A stretch of DNA of 64,000 nt from an uncultured Lachnospiraceae bacterium (GTDB lineage: Bacteria > Bacillota > Clostridia > Lachnospirales > Lachnospiraceae), in NCBI GenBank assembly GCA_947591155.1, contig CANQDA010000016.1, positions 1 to 64,000 of the forward strand, in the 5' to 3' direction. The translations under genes and the position numbers were made by a program. This document shows positions 1-7,277 of this stretch, piece after piece (within the stretch, counting starts at the first letter, position 1; each line of letters starts with the position of its first letter). The notes below the pieces were generated by a model. That model had not been told where the DNA came from. It saw only the letters and a program-made list of their open reading frames with translations, and did not search any database.

Positions 1-769
1 TGTTTAAACATATACCTTAGAGCAGTGGACTAGGCTGAACATCCACTGGTAACTATATATTCCTGCGTAACGTAGTTCCCGAAGAACTTAGTCTAATCAA
101 CGTGGGCTTTTACAAGCCCATCCATTTTAAGGATGGGCAGTTGACTGATCTTGAGCCGTGTGTTATCCTGTGTGAGATTTTCGACGCTCCTCTGTTTTCG
201 GCCACTTCCCATGCCGCCTGTAACGGTTGCCAATGGCAGGTTGAATTCCACACATGAAACGCTACAAATGCTGTAACGCTTCAAGAAACCTTTTCTCCAT
301 ACAGGAGACAGGCAAAAACCGTTAGCCGTATTGTGGCATACGGATTCCCATTCTGCGCATGGCAGACGGGTGATAATGTCTACCATTTATCGGCAGGTAG
401 ACAAGCCGACTGGATATTGTCGCAATTGACAGGCCGGTTGCGGACCGGCGCTTTGCGGAATTGAACCGCCCACCTACGCTGTTATTCGGCTGGCACACCT
501 ACCTCCAGTTTGATTGCCACGCAAGCCATCTGACGTCCCAATGGCTTGTACGTGGACTTACTTCTGCAACTTCACCCCGTATCCCTGTAAACAGGTGATC
601 TCTCCCACCGCTAGTTGCTGTCGCGTCACCTTGCGCAACGCCCTTTGCTTTGGCGTACACTGGGACTTCAACCCAGACCTTGCTTTCGATCGTTTTGTCG
701 GTGTACACTCGCACGTGTTATCTATTTCACTATGCACGCCATCTGCACTATCTTATATTGACAGTGCAA
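1..769. other. Left-end region without a confident gene
   Basis: I see no gene here that I trust. Visible structure: an inverted repeat CAGTGGA/TCCACTG at about 23-46, a GC-rich hairpin (GCCCATCC/GGATGGGC) near 115-140, and at about 440-470 on the minus strand a TTCAATT loop flanked by short complementary arms that resembles an isolated tRNA T-arm. Two minus-strand open frames (93-386 and 499-714) lack a convincing ribosome site. The stretch adjoins a tRNA cluster and may contain decayed tRNA genes. Confidence 0.4.
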
Positions 770-842
770 AGCCGCTGATAGGAATCGAACCTACAACCTA
801 CTGAGTACAAATCAGTTGCTCTTCCAATTGAGCTACAACGGC
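770..842 (-). tRNA. tRNA-Thr (TGT)
   Basis: Read on the minus strand the sequence folds as a normal cloverleaf: acceptor GCCGTTG pairs with CAGCGGC, D-stem GCTC/GAGC, anticodon stem ACTGA/TCAGT around loop TTTGTAC, and a T-arm with TTCGATT. The anticodon is TGT, which reads ACA threonine codons. No CCA is encoded. It is the first gene of a cluster that runs to 1500. Confidence 0.9.
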
Positions 843-847
843 ATAAG

Positions 848-918
848 TGGGATAAGCGGACTCGAACCGCTGACAGACTCTGCCTTCGCAGGCGCTCTCC
901 CAACTGAGCTATATCCCA
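848..918 (-). tRNA. tRNA-like gene with abnormal anticodon arm
   Basis: Acceptor (TGGGATA with TATCCCA), D-stem (GCTC/GAGC) and T-arm (AGCGG, TTCGAGT, CCGCT) are all intact. The segment between D- and T-arm has the normal 22 nt but does not form the usual 5-bp stem and 7-nt loop; the best pairing is CTGC/GCAG or GCCT/AGGC closing a 4-nt loop. No anticodon can therefore be assigned. It may be a decayed tRNA or a tRNA-shaped RNA with another role. Confidence 0.6.
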
Positions 919-1183
919 TCCATCCAACAGTGCTATCGGTCTGCCGCCCGTCTGGTTGGTTACAGAGTGTCATCTCACCGCATTATCGCGGATATGTTTC
1001 ACATGCGCATTGATTATACTATCTTCGTTGCTATTTCAGGGTGTTTATTATCCCATTTTCATCCGGGTGCTACCCGGCTGCGTTACTTTTTCACTCACTC
1101 CAATTCATTCTTGGACGGATGACGCCGCGCAACTCTCCGCTGCCATTTCCCGGGACTGACAGCGGTTAATATTGATAGTGCAA

Positions 1184-1256
1184 ATGACCAGTACGGGATT
1201 TGAACCCGTGTTACCGCCGTGAAAGGGCGGTGTCTTTCCGCTTGACTAACTGGTCA
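1184..1256 (-). tRNA. tRNA-Glu (TTC)
   Basis: Minus-strand cloverleaf with acceptor TGACCAG pairing CTGGTCA, anticodon stem CCGCC/GGCGG around CTTTCAC and a T-loop TTCAAAT. Anticodon TTC reads GAA/GAG glutamate codons. It lies only a few bases from the tRNA-Tyr gene. Confidence 0.92.
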
Positions 1257-1258
1257 TA

Positions 1259-1341
1259 TGGGCAGGGAAGGACTCGAACCTTCGTTGTTTCTGATGTGCC
1301 TGATTTACAGTCAGGTGCGTTCGCCTCTACGCTACCTGCCC
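1259..1341 (-). tRNA. tRNA-Tyr (GTA)
   Basis: Minus-strand tRNA with acceptor GGGCAGG pairing CCTGCCC, anticodon stem CCTGA/TCAGG around CTGTAAA (anticodon GTA) and the long variable arm expected of bacterial tyrosine tRNAs. About 83 nt long. Confidence 0.93.
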
Positions 1342-1427
1342 AGGTTCCCCGGCCCATGGCGACCGGGGTTTATGAAAGGAGGTAAACAAATGAATGAACT
1401 GTCTGGGCGGTTTCCCACGCCGCCCGC

Positions 1428-1500
1428 CTGAGAGTGCCTGATTCGAACAGGCATTTACGGGAATCAAAATCCCGTGCCTTACCATTTAGGCTAACTCCCA
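1428..1500 (-). tRNA. tRNA-Gln (TTG)
   Basis: Minus-strand tRNA with acceptor TGGGAGT pairing ACTCTCA, anticodon stem CGGGA/TCCCG around TTTTGAT and T-loop TTCGAAT. Anticodon TTG reads CAA glutamine codons. It starts directly downstream of a small membrane-protein gene, so the tRNAs may be processed from the same leftward transcript. Confidence 0.9.
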
Positions 1501-1505
1501 ATGTC

Positions 1506-1670
1506 TTAACCTCTGCTCCAAATCAGCAGGGTATTGCAGATAAATGTAAGTTCTACAAACAGAGAAGTAACAGCAGTGTTTTTGCTTGGGTTTTCTCCAC
1601 TCGCGTACAGAAAAACCAGAATCATAATAATATTAATAGCCGTCATTACACATTTCAAAATAAATAGCAT
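1506..1670 (-). CDS. Small two-helix membrane protein
   Basis: A 54-residue ORF not long enough for many gene callers. Residues about 2-23 (LFILKCVMTAINIIMILVFL) and 38-51 are hydrophobic, giving one or two membrane helices. An AGGATGGTGATT ribosome site precedes the ATG. Family not recognised. It sits between the tRNA genes and a second small membrane protein. Confidence 0.6.
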   Translation of the reverse strand: MLFILKCVMTAINIIMILVFLYASGENPSKNTAVTSLFVELTFICNTLLIWSRG

Positions 1671-1682
1671 ATAATCACCATC

Positions 1683-1844
1683 CTAATTCCATACAAAGAA
1701 AGCATTTGCGGCAAAGAATAGTATAATTGCAATCGTCCATCCGAATGATTTTCTATCATTGATATAAACTCCATCTTCATCAACAACCAAATCAAGAGCC
1801 AGAGAAATGTTTATTGCAAATACCAGAATTTTCAATAATGTCAT
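1683..1844 (-). CDS. Small membrane protein
   Basis: A 53-residue ORF with two hydrophobic segments (about residues 3-18 and 36-52) separated by an acidic, charged loop containing VVDEDG. An AAGGTGATT ribosome site lies about ten bases before the ATG. No family recognised; it could be a small envelope-associated phage product. Confidence 0.6.
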   Translation of the reverse strand: MTLLKILVFAINISLALDLVVDEDGVYINDRKSFGWTIAIILFFAANAFFVWN

Positions 1845-1846
1845 TA

Positions 1847-1930
1847 TCAGGAATCACCTTCTACGATTCTTTTTATATTATCATACTTGTATGCTTTTTC
1901 TGTTATCTCGTCAATCTCCTTTTCCTCCAT
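1847..1930 (-). CDS. Possible 27-residue peptide
   Basis: A short acidic/basic ORF beginning MEEKEIDEITEKAYKY that overlaps the end of the coiled-coil gene upstream by 28 nt in another frame and ends just before the next small gene. An AAGGA motif lies about fifteen bases upstream. Gapless packing supports it, but its length makes it uncertain. Confidence 0.35.
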   Translation of the reverse strand: MEEKEIDEITEKAYKYDNIKRIVEGDS

Positions 1931-2136
1931 GAGAAAGAATCTTTTTCCTTCAAGGCGTTTTTTCTTTCGCTTAATTCTCCTATCATGTCAGAAAAACTTA
2001 CATAGAATCTGCGAATAATTTCCAGTTCTCTCTGGTATTTATGTTTGAGTATTCTGACATATTCTTCTTCATTTTCATTGAGTTTTTCAATTTCCTTTTC
2101 AAGAAGATCTTCTGTGAAGAAGTGCATTGCAGCCAT
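1903..2136 (-). CDS. Small charged coiled-coil protein
   Basis: 77 residues, rich in Glu, Lys and Arg, with heptad-like spacing from about residue 11 to 65, so probably a helical coiled coil. GGGAGGAATAACC precedes the ATG. It overlaps nothing upstream and lies 2 nt from the preceding gene stop. No known family; role unknown. Confidence 0.65.
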   Translation of the reverse strand: MAAMHFFTEDLLEKEIEKLNENEEEYVRILKHKYQRELEIIRRFYVSFSDMIGELSERKNALKEKDSFSWRKRRLTR

Positions 2137-2138
2137 GG

Positions 2139-2525
2139 TTATTCCTCCCCGATAATTCGCTTTAAGATTTTTTCCGCGATTTCATGCTCCGGCTGAAATG
2201 GAAGTCCACACAATTTCTGTTCTCTCACAGAACTTTCAATGCTTGCCAGAAATCCATTATATACATCTGAATGTTTTTCAAGTTCAAGCATCAGAATAAA
2301 CAAAGCGTCTTGTATTGAGGTGGGGCTGAAATCAAAATTCACTTTGGCTTGTTCTGCTACGTACAGAGGGATGGCGCCGCGTATTTTGATATTTACCTCT
2401 GGTATGCTTTCAGATTCAATTTCCACGCTGTATGTACTATCACTGAAATCAACTCCATTCACTTCCAGTTTGTGATTGTATGGTTTGTCTTTGTCCTGTT
2501 CAATTATCACGTTTGCGAGCATCAT
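2139..2525 (-). CDS. Phage hypothetical protein
   Basis: 128 residues. The N-terminal half (about 1-60) alternates in a beta-rich pattern (VIIEQDKDKPYNHKLEVNG), the C-terminal half (68-125) is helical. Overlaps the upstream gene by 4 nt (ATGA), so the two are translationally coupled. I do not recognise a family. Confidence 0.75.
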   Translation of the reverse strand: MMLANVIIEQDKDKPYNHKLEVNGVDFSDSTYSVEIESESIPEVNIKIRGAIPLYVAEQAKVNFDFSPTSIQDALFILMLELEKHSDVYNGFLASIESSVREQKLCGLPFQPEHEIAEKILKRIIGEE

Positions 2526-2929
2526 TGCACCTTCTTTCTATTTGGAATAACATCATAATACCGCAACATAGCTCCTTTCTGTGGAAGCTCTGTATGTTTA
2601 AGACACGAAAACGGAACCATTCTCTGGTTGTATTCATTTGTCTCATAGTCCAGTTCAACAACCCGGCACTCCTTCGAAAGCGATAATGCATCATAAACGG
2701 ACAATGTCTGATTCAAGATGTCAGACAATACTGCTGTAGTTGTCCTTGAAATTGTCCATCTCTGGTAATCTCTAAACTCAACACAATCGCAAAGATACCA
2801 GTTTTTATAATCATCACTGCATACAAATATGACAGGTACGCCATCATATTCCAACATTGAAAACATAAAATACAATTCTCTTCCATCCGAAAATGCCGGA
2901 ATAAAAGCTTTGGATTTCTCACTTTTCAT
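2522..2929 (-). CDS. Phage hypothetical protein, mixed alpha/beta
   Basis: 135 residues, with an aromatic-rich beta segment at about 16-50 (YFMFSMLEYDGVPVIFVCSD) followed by a region SVYDALSL. The composition recalls DUF6575-like small phage or bacterial proteins, but that is a guess. It overlaps the upstream gene by one base and the downstream gene by four, as in a tight operon. Confidence 0.72.
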   Translation of the reverse strand: MKSEKSKAFIPAFSDGRELYFMFSMLEYDGVPVIFVCSDDYKNWYLCDCVEFRDYQRWTISRTTTAVLSDILNQTLSVYDALSLSKECRVVELDYETNEYNQRMVPFSCLKHTELPQKGAMLRYYDVIPNRKKVQ

Positions 2930-3234
2930 CAGGTATTTTTATCTCCATTCATGCTCCACATTATAAGATACTGTTTATCGCCACCGTGGTTTGATGTTGC
3001 GATATATTCGTCCAATTTCTTATGCAGGCACTCGGGCGAACATGCGTCAAATGATTCTCTGTTTTCGTGGGTAGCTCCATGCCCAGTGTATAGGTGCCAG
3101 AATTGTCTTTTGGGAAATATTTTCTTGCGCCCATCAAGAATAATCTTTCCGCAAACATCACACTTCATCACTCTGCCTGTGACTGTCTCCTTAACTTCTG
3201 TCACTTCCTTGATTTCTTTTATTTCTTCAATCAT
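2929..3234 (-). CDS. Zinc-binding-type hypothetical protein
   Basis: 101 residues from the ATG at 3234, preferred over a longer frame because AGAGGAA lies seven bases upstream. After a Lys/Glu-rich N-terminus there is CDVCGK (about residue 26) and a later CSPEC, giving four cysteines placed as in a split zinc finger. It overlaps the end of the upstream gene by 8 nt. Role unknown. Confidence 0.7.
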   Translation of the reverse strand: MIEEIKEIKEVTEVKETVTGRVMKCDVCGKIILDGRKKIFPKRQFWHLYTGHGATHENRESFDACSPECLHKKLDEYIATSNHGGDKQYLIMWSMNGDKNT

Positions 3235-3568
3235 AGCCCGATTCCTCTTTAAACCTCTCCATTTCCCCAACGCTCATACCGACAATACCAGCGCTTTCAC
3301 TGCTGCCAGTTGCCCTGAAATGCGCTTTCTTATGTTGCGGAAACATAAATTCAAACATGAGGTAATTTGCGGCGTCGCACAGGTATTCCGTATTCCCTGT
3401 ATCCTGATATTTCTTGATGCACAAGTCTGCTGTGGGAATTGCCTGTACATTCCCTGAAGCAAAATTCTTTCTCGCCTCGCCATATTTATAATAGCTCGTT
3501 TGGACGCGGTTCCTGCGCAATTCATCAAACCGGTCACTGTACTCTCTGGACATGTCAAATTCTTTCAT
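3227..3568 (-). CDS. Phage hypothetical protein
   Basis: 113 residues, hydrophilic, with helical segments at about 8-37 and 46-77. The motif DLCIKKYQDTGNTEYL in the middle is common among small early phage proteins that I cannot name. It lies 11 nt downstream of ssb, so it is probably cotranscribed with it. Confidence 0.72.
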   Translation of the reverse strand: MKEFDMSREYSDRFDELRRNRVQTSYYKYGEARKNFASGNVQAIPTADLCIKKYQDTGNTEYLCDAANYLMFEFMFPQHKKAHFRATGSSESAGIVGMSVGEMERFKEESGYD

Positions 3569-3579
3569 TTTCGCGCTCC

Positions 3580-4026
3580 TTAGTTAAACGGCAATTCCTC
3601 ATCTATTCCGTCCGGGATGTTCATGAATTCTTCTCCTGAAGGCGGCGCCTGACGATTCTGCTGTTGTGACCTGCTGTTCCCCTGTTGCTGATAATTTGTG
3701 CTTGCAGATTTGCTTTCGGCAAATTCCTGTTCATCTATCACCACGTCAGTTGTATAAACCTTGTGACCGTCCTTTGCTGTATAGCTTCCAGTCTGGATTC
3801 TCCCAACAACAGCAACTTTAATTCCTTTTTTGAACCACTTTTCAGCAAATTCAGCATTTTTGTTGAACGCGATGCAGTTTATAAAATCTGCGGACTGGTT
3901 ATCGTCTTTTTTATACCTCCTGTCCACCGCAAGTGTATATCGTGCGACCGTCATAGACTCTTTGTTTTGTGCCGTGCGGATCTCGGGATCGCGCGTGAGA
4001 CGCCCGATTAGTATCACTTTATTTAT
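3580..4026 (-). CDS. ssb: Single-stranded DNA-binding protein
   Basis: OB-fold SSB that coats single-stranded DNA during replication and recombination. The sequence has the family start ILIGRLTRDPE, the core YTLAVDRRYKK...DFINCIAFNK, GRIQTGSY, a Gln/Asn-rich linker and the acidic partner-binding tip EELPFN. The family normally starts MNKVILIGRL. Here the in-frame codons before the GTG at 4017 read ATA AAT AAA, with AAGGAGAG correctly spaced before the ATA at 4026. So either ATA is used as the start (148 aa) or translation begins at the GTG (145 aa) with a poorly placed ribosome site. A second SSB-like gene lies at 55378-56022. Confidence 0.93.
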   Translation of the reverse strand: MNKVILIGRLTRDPEIRTAQNKESMTVARYTLAVDRRYKKDDNQSADFINCIAFNKNAEFAEKWFKKGIKVAVVGRIQTGSYTAKDGHKVYTTDVVIDEQEFAESKSASTNYQQQGNSRSQQQNRQAPPSGEEFMNIPDGIDEELPFN

Positions 4027-4065
4027 AAGTCATCTCTCCTTTATTCCTCATTTCAAATTATTTAA

Positions 4066-4256
4066 CGCCACCGGCGGGATTTGAACCCGCACTCGTTGCC
4101 TAAGCATAGCAATCAGGATTACCCGCTTCCCTACGCATTTACGCTGATGGAGTTTCGCCATAATCAGATATTACACATTCTTTTCGGTGCCTCTGGAACC
4201 TGTGTTTGCGACCGGCATCCGTTTTGCCGCGCTCTCTCCGTTTGAGCTACAGTGGC
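4066..4256 (-). other. Split or decayed tRNA-like sequence
   Basis: Minus strand. At 4256 begins a tRNA-like 5-prime half: acceptor GCCACTG, D-stem GCTC/GAGC and a perfect anticodon stem CGGCA/TGCCG with loop AAACGGA (an ACG, arginine-type anticodon but lacking U33). Its own T-arm is not recognisable. At 4066-4090 there is an intact T-arm (GCGGG, TTCAAAT, CCCGC) and acceptor strand CGGTGGC, which pairs all seven positions of the distant GCCACTG. The 110-120 nt between do not make a normal tRNA. It may be an interrupted tRNA, or two fused decayed genes. Confidence 0.45.
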
Positions 4257-4264
4257 ATGAAAAT

Positions 4265-4477
4265 TCAATAATTATCCCGTTTTGCTTTCTGGCGCTTTAA
4301 CCATTGTTTTTCTTCTAGTTCTCTTATCGCTGTAAGAAATCGTTCACGTTCTTCATTCGTCAATTCTTTTCGTAATTTCCGGCAGACTGCGCTTTCCGAT
4401 AGTCCCAAATATTCGCCAACTTGCCATTGGTATAGACCTGCGTTTCGTATTGCTGTTCTGACTTCCAGATTATTCAT
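4265..4477 (-). CDS. Small helix-turn-helix protein
   Basis: 70 residues. Residues about 12-37 (AGLYQWQVGEYLGLSESAVC) form a helix-turn-helix of the type seen in small phage regulators that start with NLEVR. The C-terminal half is a charged helix ending in lysines and arginines. DNA binding is inferred from the fold pattern; target unknown. Confidence 0.7.
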   Translation of the reverse strand: MNNLEVRTAIRNAGLYQWQVGEYLGLSESAVCRKLRKELTNEERERFLTAIRELEEKQWLKRQKAKRDNY

Positions 4478-4547
4478 TTATTCGCCTCCCATATCTCACA
4501 TTTTGCTTCATGCTTATTACGTCTAAAACAATTGTGAAATTCTGACA

Positions 4548-4763
4548 TTATTCAAAGTTTTCCGGTTTGTACCACTTCCCGCCCGGCTTATACGCTTTAT
4601 CCAACGCGTACCGGCGGCAGGAATATTCAAAAGTATCTACATAGCTGATATGATGTCCGTCAATCTCGCAGACACATATCAGGCCATATTTAGGGTCTTC
4701 TATCCGTTTGTTTCTGTCGCAAGTACAGCAACAGCGGTCAATTTTAGATTTCTTTCTCTCCAT
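4548..4763 (-). CDS. Small cysteine-rich phage protein
   Basis: 71 residues with CCCTCDRNK near the N-terminus, CVCEIDGHHI in the middle and a final YSCRRYAL, a metal-binding pattern typical of small phage early proteins. It shares its first bases with the stop of the upstream HAD gene (ATGG/stop overlap), showing coupling. Function unknown. Confidence 0.72.
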   Translation of the reverse strand: MERKKSKIDRCCCTCDRNKRIEDPKYGLICVCEIDGHHISYVDTFEYSCRRYALDKAYKPGGKWYKPENFE

Positions 4764-5158
4764 TACACAAATCTCGCTTTCCGTCTTGATTCCGATTCAT
4801 CAGCGACCGCTTTCCCGGCCCTGAACGGCAGGCCATACTTGCGCTTGTCGGCGGACTTGTCGTCGATCAGTGCGTCATAAAGCACTTTTCTAGTGTCTCC
4901 GCCATGCTCCTTGATTATCTCTGGCAGATTCTCATTCACAGCATCAAATTCCAGACCATACCTGCGGCACCACTCAACAGCCTCCTGCAGTCTTTCTCCG
5001 GTACGGCATGTCCAGAGGATGAGTTTATTTCCCTGTGACCGGCGTGTTTTCAAGTGTTCAATCAAATGACGGTTCGGAGCGCCGATTCCCGGCCAGACGG
5101 ATTCACAGAGAGTTCCGTCGAAGTCAACTGCGTAAATCCTGTATTTTCTATCGCTCAT
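4763..5158 (-). CDS. HAD-superfamily phosphatase-like protein
   Basis: 131 residues from the ATG at 5158; a longer frame exists, but the conserved region starts here. Motif I is YAVDFDGTL with both nucleophile aspartates, motif II is ILWTCRTG, and DALIDDKSADKR near residue 105 supplies the acidic motif. The family hydrolyses phosphate esters, often nucleotides or polynucleotide ends. Substrate not known. Similar short HAD proteins are common in Firmicute phages. Confidence 0.82.
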   Translation of the reverse strand: MSDRKYRIYAVDFDGTLCESVWPGIGAPNRHLIEHLKTRRSQGNKLILWTCRTGERLQEAVEWCRRYGLEFDAVNENLPEIIKEHGGDTRKVLYDALIDDKSADKRKYGLPFRAGKAVADESESRRKARFV

Positions 5159-5195
5159 GGATTCAGTCACCACCACCATTCCCTGATAATCTGCA

Positions 5196-5411
5196 TCATT
5201 CCTCCGTGTCCTGCTCCTGCCCAGTTTTCTCTGCTTCTTCCGCCGCTTTCCGGTCTGCCTGATATTCTTGTTCCGCAAGCTGACTCACTGCCACTGAAAT
5301 TTCTCCGACTATCATTTGCAGGATACATCCTGGAAGTTCACTCTCGTTCAGCGTCTGAACAAGTTTTTCTTTCGTATCGCGGATTATGGTGCTTATATAT
5401 TTCTGATCCAT
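5196..5411 (-). CDS. Small phage hypothetical protein
   Basis: 71 residues from the ATG at 5411, chosen because GGGAGGAATGAC directly precedes it. The protein is helical and acidic at its C-terminus (AAEEAEKTGQEQDTEE). A sequence like MDQKYISTIIRDTKEKL suggests a soluble helical bundle. No family assigned. Confidence 0.65.
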   Translation of the reverse strand: MDQKYISTIIRDTKEKLVQTLNESELPGCILQMIVGEISVAVSQLAEQEYQADRKAAEEAEKTGQEQDTEE

Positions 5412-5412
5412 G

Positions 5413-5676
5413 TCATTCCTCCCAAATTTTCGGCGTTCCGTCTGTGTTGAGTAAAACCACAATGCCATACTCACGAATGCCGTTATATTCCAAATAGCAA
5501 ACCCCTGTATCTTTGTCTACGAGAATTGAATAACATTCATCTATGTTGTGGCGCTCGAACATTGCACCTGTAACTGTTTCTTCCTTCACATTCTCGACAA
5601 CTTCGGATGACTCACACGCTGTCAGGGATAAAGCAGAAGCAATGGCAATGAGAGCTATTGCAAATCTCTTTTTCAT
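5413..5676 (-). CDS. Lipoprotein, DUF6440-like
   Basis: 87 residues with a classic lipoprotein signal: KKR, a hydrophobic core, then the lipobox LTAC at about residues 18-21. The mature part has ILVDKDTGVCYLEY...LLNTDGTP, the pattern of DUF6440 proteins. Processing would place it on the outer face of the host membrane. Such phage lipoproteins sometimes act in superinfection exclusion; here that is only inference. Confidence 0.75.
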   Translation of the reverse strand: MKKRFAIALIAIASALSLTACESSEVVENVKEETVTGAMFERHNIDECYSILVDKDTGVCYLEYNGIREYGIVVLLNTDGTPKIWEE

Positions 5677-5758
5677 GGTTCCTCCATGTAAAACTCTTTT
5701 TTATTTTTCGAGGGAAATTTGATTTCGCCGATTTGGCGTTTTATCTTTTGTAGAAGTG

Positions 5759-6586
5759 TTAAGAATTTTTCTTCCTTCCACCATGCTTTTTCATGGTGTC
5801 ACGATTATATCCATTTGTCTCAAGAATGACTTTGAATGCCGCAAGTCCACGCGGAGTAATGAAAGTTCTTGAACTTGTGTACCCGTTATTAGGATTCTTG
5901 TAAGGTTTTATGGCGAACAGGCCACTTTTCACATAACTCTCTGTTGGTTTCAGTTCTCCTGACTGTGTGCTATAGATGTAGCCATTATCTTTCAACCATC
6001 CGGTGAATTGAGACTGACTAATTCCGATCATCTTAGCCCCGTCGCGGAAATTCACAAGAAGTTTTGAATCCATCCATTCATCAAACATCTTGGCTTTAGG
6101 CTCAAGCTCTTGCACCTTTTCTTGCAGAATATCATTTTTGGATTCAAGTGCCTGCTTTTCTTCGTATTCCTCAGCCCAACGCCTTGCACGTTCCGCAGGA
6201 TTCTCAATCAGGTAAGAATCTGTCTTTTCGGCTTTTGTAACAGAATATGCACCGGTCTTTCTAAGGGAAGGAAGAACTTCCTCAAAAATCCACCTTTCAA
6301 ATCTCCCCGCTCTTTCTTGTATGACCTTGTTTCTGCTTTGCGTTGACGCTCTTACAATCAGCCTGTACAAGTCACCTTCCGGTATCAACTTCTCCGGATA
6401 ACCTCCATCGTTAAGTATGGTGTCCTTGGTTAGGATACCTTTGCAGTTATCACTTACAGCCTTGCTCGGTCTTTCGTAAAATAATGCTCTCGCCGCGTCA
6501 ACTCCGTAGAAATATTCTTTTCCGTCAATGATGATTGTTCTGATTACTCCAAATTCTTCATTACTGAAAATTATCAAATTGTTCAT
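5759..6586 (-). CDS. Phage antirepressor, BRO-N plus KilA-C/ANT type
   Basis: 275 residues. The N-terminal 120 residues match the BRO-N fold (FGVIRTIIIDGKEYFYGVDAARALFY and later LYRLIVRAST...RFERWIFEEVLPSLRKTG). A coiled linker (about 120-165) leads to a C-terminal ANT/KilA-C DNA-binding domain (MFDEWMDSKLLVNFRDGAKMIG through RTFITPRGLAAF). Proteins of this class antagonise phage repressors. It stands alone with its own intergenic spaces, and is one of three antirepressor-type genes in the window (also 9364 and 58292). Confidence 0.88.
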   Translation of the reverse strand: MNNLIIFSNEEFGVIRTIIIDGKEYFYGVDAARALFYERPSKAVSDNCKGILTKDTILNDGGYPEKLIPEGDLYRLIVRASTQSRNKVIQERAGRFERWIFEEVLPSLRKTGAYSVTKAEKTDSYLIENPAERARRWAEEYEEKQALESKNDILQEKVQELEPKAKMFDEWMDSKLLVNFRDGAKMIGISQSQFTGWLKDNGYIYSTQSGELKPTESYVKSGLFAIKPYKNPNNGYTSSRTFITPRGLAAFKVILETNGYNRDTMKKHGGRKKNS

Positions 6587-6620
6587 GATTATCCTCCAAA
6601 TCTATGAATGTTTTTGTGCC

Positions 6621-6797
6621 CTAGCGAACCGCTAGGTCGTGTTCCTGTTTCATTTCTTTCAGTATCAATGAGCGCATGACATGTGACGCTGTGCAATGAT
6701 CTCTTGCCGCTTTATCAAATATCCACGCTTTCATTTCCGTTGTGAGCCGCAGGCGTATGGATTCGCCGCTGACTGAATAATTGACTTCTTCGCTCAT
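6621..6797 (-). CDS. Small ribbon-helix-helix-type protein
   Basis: 58 residues, below many ORF cut-offs. The segment ESIRLRLTTEMKAWIFDKA followed by SHVMRSLIL fits a ribbon-helix-helix DNA-binding domain (beta strand, helix A, turn, helix B). AGGAGCAT lies before the ATG. It resembles the next gene upstream, so they may be diverged paralogues acting on nearby promoters. Confidence 0.65.
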   Translation of the reverse strand: MSEEVNYSVSGESIRLRLTTEMKAWIFDKAARDHCTASHVMRSLILKEMKQEHDLAVR

Positions 6798-6833
6798 GTA
6801 TGCTCCTTTTTTATTTCCGCGAGATTTTTGGAA

Positions 6834-6995
6834 TCACTGTTTTAGCATATCATCCCTGATTAACTCCCGGATGATCTGTGAAATGCTCTTTTTTTCTCTT
6901 TGAGATTTCTGAGAAAGGAACTGTTTCATTTCCCAGTTGAGCCGAACCCGGATGTCCTCACCTTTTGGGTCTGCTGTCGGGCGTCCTGTAACCAT
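6834..6995 (-). CDS. Small ribbon-helix-helix-type protein
   Basis: 53 residues: after MVTGRPTADPKGE comes the strand DIRVRLNWEM, helix KQFLSQKSQREKK and SISQIIRELIRDDM, a CopG/Arc-like ribbon-helix-helix layout. A GGAGGAATC ribosome site precedes the start. Probably a transcriptional regulator; target not known. The 282 nt upstream (6996-7277) hold no gene that I can see. Confidence 0.65.
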   Translation of the reverse strand: MVTGRPTADPKGEDIRVRLNWEMKQFLSQKSQREKKSISQIIRELIRDDMLKQ

Positions 6996-7277
6996 GATTC
7001 CTCCTATGTTTCACAAAAGTATTAGAGACTTGGTACGGGCAGGTAACCCGCCGCAGGCGGGACGGCCATGCAAGACCCCGCCCCAGGTTCCGTCAGGCAG
7101 GTGATTCGCCCATTTCCGGCTCTTCCTCGCCATCTATCGAACAAACTCTTGTTTCTCCAACACCTTAGACATGTTTTTATGTGTAAATTGTACATTTTCA
7201 CGACTGTTTGTTGTAGATTCTGCACAAAAACACACATTTCCGGCGTTTTGTTTCCGTCCTGCGGACATTTCCGGCCC

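Noticed and set aside
93..386. Minus-strand 97-codon frame near the left end
   Set aside because: The second half (GSGRKQRSVENLTQ) looks a little protein-like, but no ribosome site fits and a strong hairpin lies in the same bases.
499..714. Minus-strand 71-codon frame
   Set aside because: No ribosome site, and composition like a by-product of nearby tRNA-like sequence.
816..1013. Plus-strand frames across the tRNA cluster
   Set aside because: They read antisense to tRNA genes and are artefacts of their sequence.
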